DNA from: Trichoplax adhaerens
Lineage: Eukaryota; Placozoa; Uniplacotomia; Trichoplacea; Trichoplacidae
Direction of reading: 5' to 3'
Assembly (NCBI RefSeq): GCF_000150275.1
Contig: NW_002060944.1
Location: forward strand, 9,631,513 to 9,695,512
DNA length: 64,000 nt
The notes beneath the pieces are model-generated. The model saw only the letters and a list, made by a program, of their open reading frames with translations, ran no database searches and was not told where the DNA came from. The translations under genes and the position numbers were made by a program. Below are positions 14,364-27,695 of the stretch, in pieces (within the stretch, counting starts at the first letter, position 1; each line of letters opens with the position of its first letter).

Positions 14364-17300
14364 CTATTTACCATTAAGATAGAAATGAACACTATCCAAT
14401 GCTTCATTTAGCGCCCTCATCCATTTTCGCTTTTCGCTAGCTGAATCAGCTCTTAAATAATAATTACGACCAGGTGTTTTGAATACAAAGCAAAATCCAT
14501 CACCACGCTGATGAGATGCAATGTCATCTTCTTGGACTTTATAACCTCTATCCTGTAGTCCAATATCGATCTCACCTAGTGGATAAGGCTCCTAAGTAGG
14601 GAGAAAGGAAACAGAATAAAGCCATTTAGTTCGAGTCTCGAAGCATTGTCGCAGTTTTTGCATCTAAAATAATTTTGATGGGTAAGTAGCTAAACTCACC
14701 AATAATTTAGACTTAATTGTGAACTATAATTAGCCCTGACAAGTTTTGTAGTTGGATTATTAATCATTTTAATAACATTTATGCATATGTGCCAGCCATA
14801 AAATAGAACTAATTCGGTCAGCACAATCTTTATTCTTATAACTGCATATTTTACATATAGTATCCACTTAGATCAAGCCTACAGATTAGTTCAATCTTGA
14901 CTGTTATATCGCCTTTGAGTATTAGATATATAGTTTATACTACGAGATAGCTTAGTTGCAAATATTTCTAATTTCTTGGCTTATAGAATGGTTATATCAT
15001 GTTACAATCAGCTTAGGAAATTGTGCTGACGTAGAAACATATATGAGCCGAAACTTACCAACGGGCCTTTAAAATACATTAATTTTCTGTCATACAACGA
15101 GAACCAGCGTCTGCGGAACGCTCCATTTTCCTTTTGATAGTAGCGAAGAAAAATGATTATTCACAGCTCAATATTTACGTTATAGATAGATTTTTTGAAT
15201 AGAATATTTTGCTGCGATAAATTTAGGATCTAATAGTTCATTCTATTGCTGGGCAGTAAAAGTATATAGTACAAGGAATATTTTATCAAGAAAATAAAGA
15301 AAAAATATATCCTTAAAGAAAATAATAGAAGTGGTCTGAACATGATGACAATCTAATATATTAGGCTACCTTTGGTTATAAATTACCGTAATCGTTAACT
15401 GGGATAACATTTTTTAGTTAAGATGCATAATATAAAAACCGATAATAATTACCTTTGGACCCGTCTTTTCTAAGTAGCCTTCATGTAGAAATTCAATGGA
15501 TAACATACGTGATATCTAGAAAATTGAACAAGATCCATGAAATGAGGAAAGATTACAATTTATTTATCATCGACATAACCAAGTAGAATTCAAGATTGTT
15601 GGCGAATAATTTTGACTTTAGTAAAGCTTAAATAGCATCTATATCTACATTCGTAAAGCCACATCATTAAACTTACTCTTTCTTCCTCTTGCTCTGGAAT
15701 CGATTTATAAAGACAGCCAAGAACAGCAGCCTTGGCTGTTCGTATAGCGCATAACCAATCAATTACTTCCTACATTGTAAAATCAGTCTATCATCAATTA
15801 TTTACAACAGTTTCCAGTTCAATTCTTGAAAAAACGGTGATAAAGCAGTAGTAACTGATCGATAAAACTCATAGCATAGAGAAATCAATATTAAGGTCTC
15901 CTATAGCTTTATTATAACTTAACTAGAGATCGCTGGGCTTATTTACCTTGCCCGACTCGGAATACATGTAAAAATTTCTTGTTTTTCCGTCACTCTCTTT
16001 ATATAAAAGCTGAAGACCATATGGTTTACCAAGTTTTTGTTTGCCAACCAAGGTTGCATTAATACATTCAACACTCATTTCACTTTTAGGTTCAATGTCC
16101 TGCAATTAGAAATTGCAGTCTTATAAGTATGAGACGGTAGAATAGGGTCGCATTTAAATTGGAAATAAAGATAGAAGTTGTCTACTTTTTCATTAATGAA
16201 ATAGGATAAAGTTGTAGCATCATCGGATAATACGAAAAGGCGCCGGTTCCATTCATTCTTAATTTTTCCCTTTTTCCATAGGAAACCTCTTTTCGCAGCT
16301 AAGTAATAGAAAACGCAAGTTATATCTTTATTGCCGCATCGATCGATCAATACTAGCGAGTTTATCTACTCTCATCCATACTTCACAATGAAAAATTTAA
16401 CGATAGCAAAGATAATAAGCGTTTAGTATATTAAAACAGTAATTTCAGACTTACAAATATTCTGATGACGAAATCTATTTAAAATGGCTATCCTAGAAAT
16501 TAAGTTGTTAATACTAACTTGATAATGGAATAGTACTTTTTTCACCAGTAAAGAGACGATTTTCATATTTAGCTTTAATCCAATGTTCTCTTAGCATCCT
16601 ATTAGTAACCAGAAAGATAGTGCCATAGTTAGCAGTAATAAGATAAATATTCGGTAAGATAGATATATATTTATAAGAGATTAATCAGAGCCTTACTCAA
16701 CGTTCCTAGCGGAGATCCTAGGAAAAAATATAGGAACACGTTTCTCCCACATTTTATTAGCTGATTTATTATCGTTATCAGCCATAATCTAAAATGTGAG
16801 AAAGATGAAATAAGATAGTTGCTTCTAATTGCAAAAAAGGCAATTAGCTGACAGACTTACTTGTATAGCAGTATCAGTCCAATCATCCAGGAAAACTGAT
16901 TTAACTTTGGAGATATGGACACCAAGACTTCGATGAACAGTAACGCAATCAGTGCAAATAAATACGCCAAGATTGAAGGAAGCCCATTCTAGTGATTCTA
17001 GATATCGAAAGTAAAATAGAAACTCGTCAGAGTCTAGAGAAATTTTCCATTTCACTTAGGGATGTAAGAGGACATGGAATATACTAAATTTCAGTAATCC
17101 TAGTAATTAAGCTTATCGCATTAACTGTAAAGCAAAAATGTTTGAATTATAAATTTAGTTAATATACCACTTAAAGTATACTTTAGCTGTAGAATTTAAT
17201 TTTAAAAGATTTTCTATATCCGACTTAATTTAAATTAGATTGCATCTGGCATAGCTAAAATATTGCTATAAAAACGAATCAATGTTAGCCTTAACGGAAC

Positions 17301-17567
17301 TTTACATCATTTCTAACGTTTTATACGTAATAACTGGAAATAATTTTTTGGAATATGGTTTATACTATTAAGACAAAAAATTCTCCTTAAAATCATAGCT
17401 ATTTGCATAAGATAACCATACTATTGAGACGAAGAAAACACCAAGATACAGACATGCTATGAAATACATTTGCCAAACTTACTTTTGCCTTTACAATCCG
17501 CACAAATACTATTTTCTGGACGTTGCAATAATTTCTTTAATTCTTCTTTATGTCTTGTAGAGGACAT
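14364..17567 (-). CDS. ADAP1: Arf-GAP with dual PH domains (ADAP / centaurin-alpha)
   Basis: GTPase-activating protein for Arf, recruited to membranes by phosphoinositides. Ten exons, minus strand: 17567-17483, 16997-16861, 16788-16697, 16598-16519, 16298-16186, 16099-15947, 15769-15677, 15515-15453, 15130-15059, 14591-14364. Phase is kept throughout, giving 371 residues, close to human ADAP1 (374). ArfGAP domain at about 8-125: Cys22, 25, 43 and 46 of the zinc finger, [14 protein letters not shown], and the arginine finger in [13 protein letters not shown] (Arg51). PH1 at about 133-235 starts GFLWKKG and has NRRLFVL. PH2 at about 262-365 starts GYLEKTGPK, with FRRRWFSL and the closing [12 protein letters not shown]. 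Basic residues at the start of each PH domain fit phosphoinositide binding. Zinc-finger spacing comes out as CX2C-X17-CX2C rather than X16, so the acceptor of exon 2 is the least certain splice site. Start ATG has G at -3. Confidence 0.95.
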
Positions 17568-20500
17568 GACTGCTGATATATTAAATTCTGAATTCTATGT
17601 AATATATAGAAAAAGAATGATTATGAGTTAATTTCGCAAAGAAAACTTCGATATTTCCTAACAGAGAAAGATACAATCAATCTATACTGGTACATTTTCA
17701 AATTGTATTACCAGTTGCATTTGCTGGTGTTAACTACATCTACAAAGCCATGATCCGATAATACAGGTAATAAAAACTACAGCAAAATATGCTATGACAG
17801 ATCTCCTAGTATTTACTGTATAAATTGTAAATAGGTGTAAATGTATTATAGTCGCTAAAGATTTAATTTCCATATCGAAAAAATTAATTTTTAAAAGCTG
17901 GCTTAAGTGAATAACTAGCAATTCAAAATTTAGATAGTAATGTTGAGAATTATATCAAAATATGAAAAAATTTCGCTACAATTAGTTGTGCCGTGAGATA
18001 TTTAAAATCCTTTTGAGATAAGAAAACTTTAATATCTGTCAATTCGTTAAGCGCACAGAAGCCACATGATTAATTGATGAGGTTAGGGGATTAGCAATTA
18101 GAAAAACGACGTAGCAACCCAAAGATTAAATTAGTAGAATGATTTTTATTCACAACTGAAAATTTACGTCCAGCATGAAATCAAGAAGAGTTTAGAAATT
18201 GCTAAAAAGGAATCAGCATGGATAATATAATAACGTATGAGTGAATTAAATCTATAAAATGATTGAGAAAATTTTTGAACCATCAGTCTAACTAATAATG
18301 GCGATTCTATATGTTACCATGAGATGAAATGTCTTGATTCTTAAGGTGAGTGGATTAAAAATCTAATGCGTAGGTAAATTTGGAATCACCAATCTAAATT
18401 ATAACGGCCATTTCAAGGACTAAGATAGGCAATTGATATATAATGTCTTAATTATTAAGGATGTCTGTAATACCGGCAAGCAAATGAATACAGATGTCAT
18501 AATTATAGACCATACCCACAATACCGGTCCTATATGAAAGAGGATGGCTATTTTTTCTCGATATCTTTCAAACTTCCGGTTAATATTACCTGGTGAAGAT
18601 ACTTAAGTTTTAAATGCTAGCTTCCGCTCCTGTCTGTACCATTATAAAGAATTGCTTGAATGTCAGTACGGCAGTTATTGCGATTCTTTCAAATAAATTT
18701 GTAGCAGATATTAAAGGTGATAAGATGGTTACTTTCCCTGTCATTTCCTATTTCTAGCCAGTCACCTATACAAGAGCCATTACACTCAGAATACTACTTA
18801 CAATGCTTGTTAATTGCTCAATGGAGAATTGATATGCTGTCTTAAATTGTGACAGTAATGTTCGTGAATTTGCTTCAATGAATGTTATGAACTTAAAATC
18901 GGGGGAAAATTAAGTTTATAATTAAGCTGATGTAAATTCCTAAGTAAAAACGTCGATATCTCTCTTAGCGATATTTAATCTTTACTAGAGAAAGATTACT
19001 TGATCATTCCATCCACAATTAACAACGAAATAAGAATATATTTTTGATTGATTTTGCGATTAAATTAAATTATAATGATTGCAGATTTGAAAGTTGATTT
19101 CCGTATTGAAAAGCGTCAAGATTCACCCTAATGGTTGTGAATAAGAAGCAAGAAATGATTGTCGTTCTATCCTGTTCAAGAATACGATTCCTAGATCTCT
19201 ATAAGAAGGGCTGGCTATAACCTGTCATGAATTTGTATTGATTAGTTCAATGTCAAGGCGTGAAATAGGTGATATAATTTGACTATATACGTATTTCCAT
19301 AGTATCCAAGATCAATATTTTGTTCAAGCTGATAAGAATTACTTTTCTAAATTAAATCTTTGATGCTAGATGCTAATTGTTAGTAGTTGTCAATTCAAGT
19401 ACTGTCAAGAAAGATGGTAGCAGTGGCATTAATTTAGTCAAAAGCGGCGTAAAGATAGCTAAGGATATTAGGAGGATCGACCAAAGCAGAAGGTATGAAA
19501 TCGATTTCTATTTGTCACTCAGCAAGGTGTGAACTAGTAACTTAAATTCCGTAGAAATATTAGTTTGCTATAACACTCTTCAAAGGGAATAAATGCTAAT
19601 TGTGATGGAAAACAATTTAATTAGTGCTATCCATTTTCCTGTAATTTCAAATAAATCCTTGTGATGGCAGCTGACCTTTTTAAGATTCATAGTAGTAAGA
19701 AAAATACCAGTAGATTTAGACAGATTAGCCCCGCTCCCCGGATTGGAAAAAACAAATTAGTCATGCCGTCAAGATAAAAGAAAAAACTCGTTCTAGTTAA
19801 AGTCTTATTAACTGTTGGTGTTTTTTACGCCTTTAAAGGATTTAAGACAATTGCTTATGTTGCATTATAAGATGACTATCAATCATCACTTTTGGGATTA
19901 TGAATAATGACGTAAAGAGATATTACATTACTGTTTTGATCGAAATCTACATTAGGCAAGAGAAGGAGTGTTTAAAGAACAAGGAAATACTCTTCTTTAG
20001 CGGCGATTTAGAATGATTATAAATAATAATAGATAACTTACCTGATGGAGATATAAATTAATTTGAAGTTTGGAATAACTGAACAAGAACCACAATTTTA
20101 ACTCAGTTAAACGATGAAAATAGATGGAAATTTCAAGACCAAAATTCTTTAATCAATTTAGATTAAATGGGCTCTAGTACTACTTGAGTAGTAGAAATTA
20201 AGTCAAACTGATCGTAGATCAAACTTCTCCTCAATAGCGACCATCAACACTGCGGAGAAAGGAATCCAGAATAAATTAATCTAAGGAAAACGATGCAATT
20301 TAACCCTTTAAAGCTTATACCATTAATTAATTTATTAATTACATTTTAATAAGACTAATTTCTATTGGAGAAAGGAAAAGAAATAATGATTAAGAATAAA
20401 CTTGCGACAAAATTAATGGAAAGATTTTAAGTATAGCTGAAAGACTGAAGTTTGACAAAGAACAGAATGAACTCGTATAGAAAATTTTTAAAAAGAAAAA

Positions 20501-21470
20501 TTTCAACCAATTCCAGTAAATAACATGAATTAATTGGATTAATGATAAAAAATACTATTATTACCATCACTTTACGTATAAAACTTACCAATTTATGTAT
20601 TAAAATAAAGGTATAGGAGTATAGAATTAATGTTTAAAGAAGTAGAATAACGATTTTGTGGTGAAGGTAAACGAGGAAGAAAAGAGGTAAGTTAGAAGAG
20701 AAGCTTCAATCGAGTTAATTTTGCCTTGTTGACCAATGGTAAATGATTTAATAATGATTAACATGTCTCACTTTAATAACATCTCCATGGTATAGATATT
20801 CATCGACGTCAATGTTAATGTCAATAAATTGTTGAACTTAGCCAATAATCATGCTGTGATGGATAATGAATTCAGCCCTAAGGGTTGCCAAGTCAATAAG
20901 CGAGTTAATTTTATTAATAACAATAATAAAAAATACAATATAATAACATGATTATCTTTCAATTAATCTATTTTAGAATGATTCCATTTTCTTCCGATCT
21001 CTAGGTTAGTTTGTTGGCGATAAAGTGATAGAACAGAACTTTTTATGTATCATTTTATTCAAAGGAAAGATAACAAAAACTCGAAGCAATGAATTTAAAT
21101 TATCAACATGCCCTACTATTATTCTATTGAATTTATTTAATAGTATGCTCGTATTGATCATATCAATAAATGCATTCCATCATTTTGGAATAGCGGTAAA
21201 AATAAAAAGGGAAGGAGAGGCAATCCGTCCATCCAATCATTAATCTATTCTCTAACATTGATCGCTATCGTTGAGTGAAGTTATCAATCTATAGGGACCT
21301 TTTAATTTCTAACTTATTAGAACTATTGCATTCAGTCCTCTCTCTATTTTAATAAAGCAAATTTAGCCTATGCATTATTTCCAATTACACTCAATTTTAT
21401 TCCGATTTGATGAATAATATAAAACTTAAGACGATAAGTTACTTAATTGCAACCATAAGGCAATTAGTAT

Positions 21471-21615
21471 TTATAAATGGTAATCCCATCAAGTTTGTTA
21501 ATTAATCGACTAGTTGTCTTTCTGAGCCTTAGGTCAAGCATTTTTAAATAGTAATCCCATCGAGTTTGTTAATTAATCGGGTTGATGTTTTTATGAGCCT
21601 AAAGTCGATTAAATG
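21471..21615. repeat. Two-copy direct repeat, about 71 bp
   Basis: The block TAATCCCATC[AG]AGTTTGTT, then AATTAATCG, starts at 21481 and again at 21552. Each copy continues into a GAGCCT[TA]A[GA]GTC motif. Period about 71 bp. Function unknown. Confidence 0.75.
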
Positions 21616-22099
21616 ATATTATTTCTGTTTGGCAGGTAATTACAATCATTGATGACGAATTATCTTGAACTATACTCAACTAATATTGATGTTTTAAATA
21701 AAATATAAGAAAGATAGCCAGTCATCTGTTGAATTATGATATCAATCTACCTACCAGTAAATATTCTAAACATTATTGGCAACAACGATAATAGACATAA
21801 TAAATAGAAATGATGGAATATCCCTAGGACTATACGCATCTTCCATTGAGGTGATCAAGAGTTTAATATTACTTATACGTAGTACAAATAGACGCCCTCT
21901 AATGATGACGTCTTCAAGGATGACAGCTACCCTTAAGCCATCATTTGCCTTACTTCTGTGTGCATGAGATGATCAGAAAGTTTATTTAGTTGTATATTAT
22001 TTTTACCTCTCATCCAGTTGGTAATTAATATCGACTAAGTAGTTTAGAATTCAATATATTGTCATCGATATGTTTAAAAGTATTATTCAGCCATTGTCA

Positions 22100-23200
22100 A
22101 AAAAACAAATTAATTATGGATAGAATTGAAGTTAGCAGCGAGCTACTATAACATAATATACCGTGATATTAATATATTCTACAGATTGATTTCATCCTAT
22201 TTTCGTCGTCTTACATATCATTGTAGGATTGAAGCAGTCTTTAATCGCTAAAATAGTAACCTTCAAGATAATCAATCTCATCATAATATCGTGTATCATG
22301 TAAAATCATAATGTACTATTAATTTATATGATTGAACTATCTCATAGATCGACTCATTCTTGAGGTAATTAAAAATTTTATTTAGTTGCTAATTGAATCT
22401 ATTTTATGTTTATTATTCTCAGTATCATAAATAGAATGCTTAACGGTAGATTAAAGATAGTATGTGTTTTAGTAAAATTATACTATTCGAAATTATCAAT
22501 TTTTAAACGAGTTATGACTTTCAATGCGTCCTATATCGCTAAATTATTTAATGAAGCCATTCCTTTTACTGATTTATTATCGAGATAATGAAGATTCTAG
22601 TAGTTCTTATAATTTACTGCTTGGCTTAAAAACTAGGTTTCACTAAAATCATATTGTTCAAGCTACCATAGTTAGAAATTTATTATCGAGGTAATTAAAG
22701 TCGTATTTATTCTATAGTATACTACGATATTAATGCATACTATTAGTTTTACCTCATATCTATTATTCTCAACCTCATAATAGGTTAAAAACAGCTTCCA
22801 ATCTTCATAATACTGGCCTTCAAAATAATTAATTCAAATCCTAAAACATATCATCTATTTACTATCAAGCCATAACGAATATTAGCTAATTAATTCATTT
22901 ATTACCAAGGTAATTTAGAGACATCAATTTTAAGTCATAGTAATGTATACCAGTGATTGTTTCATTATCACAAATAATATACCCAACAAAAGGCTAATAG
23001 CAGTCTAGATATGCAAAATATCAAATTCTAACACAAATTGTAACATTACATTATATCATTAAAAGCATCATAGTGAGCTGTTCATTAATTTAATTCATTA
23101 TTCTCATCATCCTATAACATAAGCTATAAGATAGATGAAGGTAGTCTATCATTGCCAGAATAATATTCGTAAGGATTAACTTGCAGCCTACTCTCATTGC
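22100..23200. repeat. Degenerate repeat region
   Basis: Recurring elements include TTTATTATCGAG[GA]TAAT, C[TC]ACGATATTAAT-like strings, CTTCAA[AG]ATAAT[CT]AAT, and [CT]CTCATAA around TATTATTCTCA. They recur at irregular intervals of a few hundred bases. The copies are too diverged to define a unit by eye. Confidence 0.4.
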
Positions 23201-24182
23201 CATTACAAAATTCTCCATCGGCAACGTTCATCACTTAAATTGTTAAAATCGGAGAACTTTCTGTAGAAATTGATGAACGCCTAGGCCAAAATTATTGTCA
23301 TTAAATTATAATGTATCTCCATCTAATTTGTCTACTCCTTTGTAGAATTTTGATCTCCAGTCATTGATACTAAATCCAACAATGACATCATACAAATTGG
23401 TTAACATCTTCCAACATGGCGCAATGCCTTCACTACAATTATCTATTAATTATCAAGTCGATAGAAGGCTGTCACCAAATACATATGTATGTATTCTTCT
23501 CTTGACAAAGGTACACAGGAGATATTTCAGGGTTTTATTCTATCTCAAACTACTTATCAAGATTAATTTTCAGTAACAATTATGAACCTTTTCCTTTAAG
23601 CTTCATGGTGGAAACGATATAGACCTTCTCCTTACCCATTAATAGCAAAATAGCGAAGTCTCTTTATTGTAAAAGTAGTTCACTTTAATACTTTCTATCT
23701 CCATTCACGAGTAGCAGCAGAGTATTTATATATACATGCATGGAAATTAGTACGAAGAAAGAATATGCCTGTCGTATATTGTTAGACCTAAATTTGCACC
23801 ACATTATGCTCTATTTTAAAATGCGTTAGAACGCGCATACAACACGATGTAGTCATGATCAAAACACGATCTGACCTTTGAGCTCTCTTGTAATTTAGGT
23901 ATCTAACTAATTTACTTCCCCTTACTGAAAATGAATTAGTTTTAAATTCTATAACCTAACGACAAGCTATCAACCGTATAACTATCATTACAAAATATTT
24001 ATTCTTTATGCTATTCTTTTAACCCCACGACAGAGAAATTAATGAATTTGAATCTTTCGTCATTATGTCAATAGCTGCTTTTCATATATCTTATTTTTAC
24101 TTCAAAACCATAACATTGGAAGTAAAATTGGTTGCAATAAGTTTAAAGATCTCAAAACATTGCTTTGCTAGCTCTACTCAGG

Positions 24183-24405
24183 TACTCTATTGACACAGAT
24201 TATTTATTAACTTTCAAGATCTAATGAAAATGTATGAGCCATGGAATAGTTAGATTCGATTTTTTAATTAAAATAATAATAACAGTAATTAGAAGTCTAT
24301 TCAGATACTCTATTGACATAGATTATTTATTAGCTTTCAAGGTCTAAATGAAAATTTATGAGCCATTCAACAATTAGGCTCGATATTTTAATAAAATGAA
24401 AGCAA
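24183..24405. repeat. Two-copy direct repeat, 123-bp period
   Basis: TACTCTATTGACA[CT]AGATTA starts at 24183 and at 24306. Both copies continue through TTTATTA[AG]CTTTCAAG, then a CTAA[A]TGAAAAT string and ATGAGCCAT, and end in a TTCGAT/CTCGAT plus T-rich stretch. The copies are clearly homologous over roughly 100 bp. Confidence 0.8.
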
Positions 24406-27400
24406 TAGTGTTTAGGATTCCAGACAATACGAGTAATATACATCAAGTATCACGAGTTAGGTATTCTGCCAGTATATGATATTGTTATCAGTGATACATA
24501 ATTATATTTAATGTATTTTAGTAACATTTGATCTACTTATTTAGACCTTTAATTCTAACACCACAACTATCGGTGCTCAGTAAGATGTGATATGGATAAA
24601 TCTTATTATAATAACCTATTATAATCTAAATATTGCCTAATAATCTTGCCCTAGCTTCTTCAGCGCTACAATCATTGACGTTGGGCTTACGCTGGATTAT
24701 TAATTGGCAATTATAAGTATCTTTGTTATAGATACAGAACTGTCTGCTATTGCAGCTGCAAGTACTTAAACTTATAACAAGAGATCATTTCATCGTAGTT
24801 ATCTACATTCATGATATTTAATTTAAGAGATATACTAATTGATATTAGCCATAAAAGAATCTTGATCTACTTGGCCATATCCAATTTAGATTTATAATTA
24901 TAGTCTATCAATGAAGTATAGTAGTTCACAGTATCTCAAGTTGCTCACTTTTTACCGAAGTCCTACAAAATGTTTTTATAATACGTTGTTAGGAGGTCCG
25001 GTAAAGCACAACAAACAAATACCTATGTCAATAGATAATAATTTTTAGTAACAGTCTAACACTATCTACTTTTACTGGCATGCGAGCGTTGAAAGGAGTT
25101 AAATCATCGAAAAACTGCTAGGTAATATCTTTTCTATATTCCTTGGTTGGCTAAAATTCTATCTTTGTCTCGTCTAGAGATTGCATGGACTGGCCTATAT
25201 TTAATATACCGCATTCCTGAACTAAGATATAATCATTAAAGTCTTAAGATTATTTTAGTAGGAATAAAGAAGGCTAATAAAGGATTCGAATCTTATTTTT
25301 GCAGCCTTAATTACTTCCTTAGTCATGCTTTTAATCATGTCATTTGCTAATATTGATTTAACAGCAATACATATAATATACTTATCATAAAATAAGTACT
25401 GCTATATTACAATAGTTCCATCAGCTTAGTAGAAATGCGCGATACCCTACATTTTATGAGTTTAACTTAAAATTAATGATAAAAAGAACTGTGCTAGTTA
25501 ATCTTCAACTGCAATAGGTATTTAATGCAACAATGATAGTATCTGCATAACTAAATAAGGAAGGACGATGTGTTATTACGGATCAAAGGACCGATTTCAA
25601 TACTGTAAAATCTTTGAACTACAATACATTTGAGGATCTTTATTATTAGTCAAATAATAAATATTGTTACATTTTTAATGAGAGTAATTCAATAAACAAT
25701 ATGTAAAGAGTAGAGAGAAACATGAATGAATTTTTATGTATAAATTGTACATAATGGCTAATGATAAAAATTGATCACATCACGACTAAAAGAGATATAA
25801 AACATAGCCTAGGTACAATCGACTAAAGTCTTCCGAGGACCTACGGCTATTTCTTTCTATATCAACCTATACAGTCAATATTACCAATTAATGCAGACTT
25901 ATTTCGATGCAAAAGTTTGTTGCCAAACTATAGCCTGGAAATTGTTTTAAAACGGCAGTTATTGGCATCTTAGGAGGTGTAAATGAATGAATATTGAGCC
26001 TTAATCATTTTAATGTCAACTATTGTTTACGATTGACCTGCAAATGTCTTGAATCGATGACATCAATTTAAATCTTAATCACTATATAATACCGGAAATA
26101 ACAGTAAAGACATCTGTACTAAAAATGCAAGTAAACTAAAAGGCTGACTGTTCAAGTAGGTTAAAATAAAGATATGTGAATAATTACGTTCCTAGTAATG
26201 CACTTTATGAGTATCGTCATCGATCGGCTATCAAGATAATGAGCCATGGAATCAATGATTTACATATGCCAATTAAACAAACAAATATCTAAACTGCCTC
26301 TTCTACTTCAGGCCTCATGTTAGCTTATTTTAATTGACTATGTCTTGACCAAATGAATTATTTATAATACTCTTTCAATCTATGTCAATATGTTGAATAT
26401 CGTCATGTTGAATCAGCTGTATGTATTTGTATACCTATTACACGTAAACTAATCATAATCCTGGACGAAAATCATAAAGACATTGTTGTTAACTGATAAT
26501 AAATTATATGAAACGTGAAAATGAATATTCTACTTAATAGATACAATACCGAAATAAAACATTGCAAATAAAATTTCTATGGTACTGTACTTTAACTTCA
26601 GGTTGCTCAGTTCTCTGTTACTCAATACATGGAACTAAAATTTGAATGCATTATGAAAAGCTTCTTTACTTGCAGCTCAATGCAAAGAAAATATTTCTCG
26701 AATACTTATACGATAACAAAGTCTACCTTCACTATAGCTCAAAGATAACGCGACAGTAGATTTATCAAATACCAATAAGCAGAACGTAAAGTTGGTTGTT
26801 TATACATTACGTTTTATCAAGATTGAACACTTGGGAATTAATAAAATGTATCTTTAATTTAATTTCAGTGGGAGCACATCGAGTTTTATCATCGCTCATC
26901 GTATAATTATGATAAATTGCGAAAATAGCATTATTGATCCCAAATTTAAGCCTATTATTTAGGAACATCTTAATAACAAATAACCTCATACAATACGCGC
27001 ATGTAAATTATCAACAGCAATAAATAGAAGCCTAAAATAAATTTACAGTCCGCTAAGGTGATATTAAAAATACTAACGTATATCAAAAGATCTAATTAAA
27101 ACGTCTGCACTTCATTACAGTAATTACAATGATTCGAGCTGTCATAGTTAAGTAAAGAAATAGTCGCCAATAAAAATCACGTTAAACACCTTTCCAATTA
27201 ATACAGTAATAATTTTAAATTCAATCTCTTTTGAATATAATGCTAACATATACATGCGTATTAACAGTAAATGAATGATACAAAAGACAGATCTAAAAAG
27301 ACCTTCTAATTCACTCATGCCATAATTTATGGGCTACAATTAGTATGTATCTATATTGCTACTATCTACGGTAAATAACAGCGAGTACATTACACCGTAG

Positions 27401-27695
27401 CAATGTTATCGATAATATATTTACGTTTTTGAAAGGAATCATATAAAAATATTTGATATGTGTCTGTATAATAAACACTGAGCTATAACGGACTACATAA
27501 AACTAATACCTCAATCTACCTTTCTTAGTGAGAATAGAACGAAAACTGGTTTTATAGCATTAGCATATTTAAATGGTCAAAATAAAATAGACTCTTTTTC
27601 TCTCCGTCTGATAAAACATTTCTATATATGTATATAAAATACAGATATCAAACTGAATCATAGCCATGACTAATCTAAAGATACTAGGAATATGC

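Larger units (their letters stand above)
17568..27695. other. Ten-kilobase gene-free region
   Basis: No exon with a family signature was recognised on either strand between the ADAP start and the CCDC137 stop. Open frames are short and rare. The sequence alternates between purine-rich tracts (about 19.9-20.9 kb) and A/T runs. Direct repeats are visible near 21471-21615, 24183-24400 and, more degenerate, at 22100-23200. It may hold UTRs or promoter of ADAP (upstream of 17567), the 3' flank of CCDC137, a non-coding RNA or rapidly evolving short exons; none can be demonstrated here. Confidence 0.5.

Noticed and set aside
25268-25290. GGATTCGAATC, similar to a tRNA B box
   Set aside because: No A box or cloverleaf can be formed with the flanking sequence.
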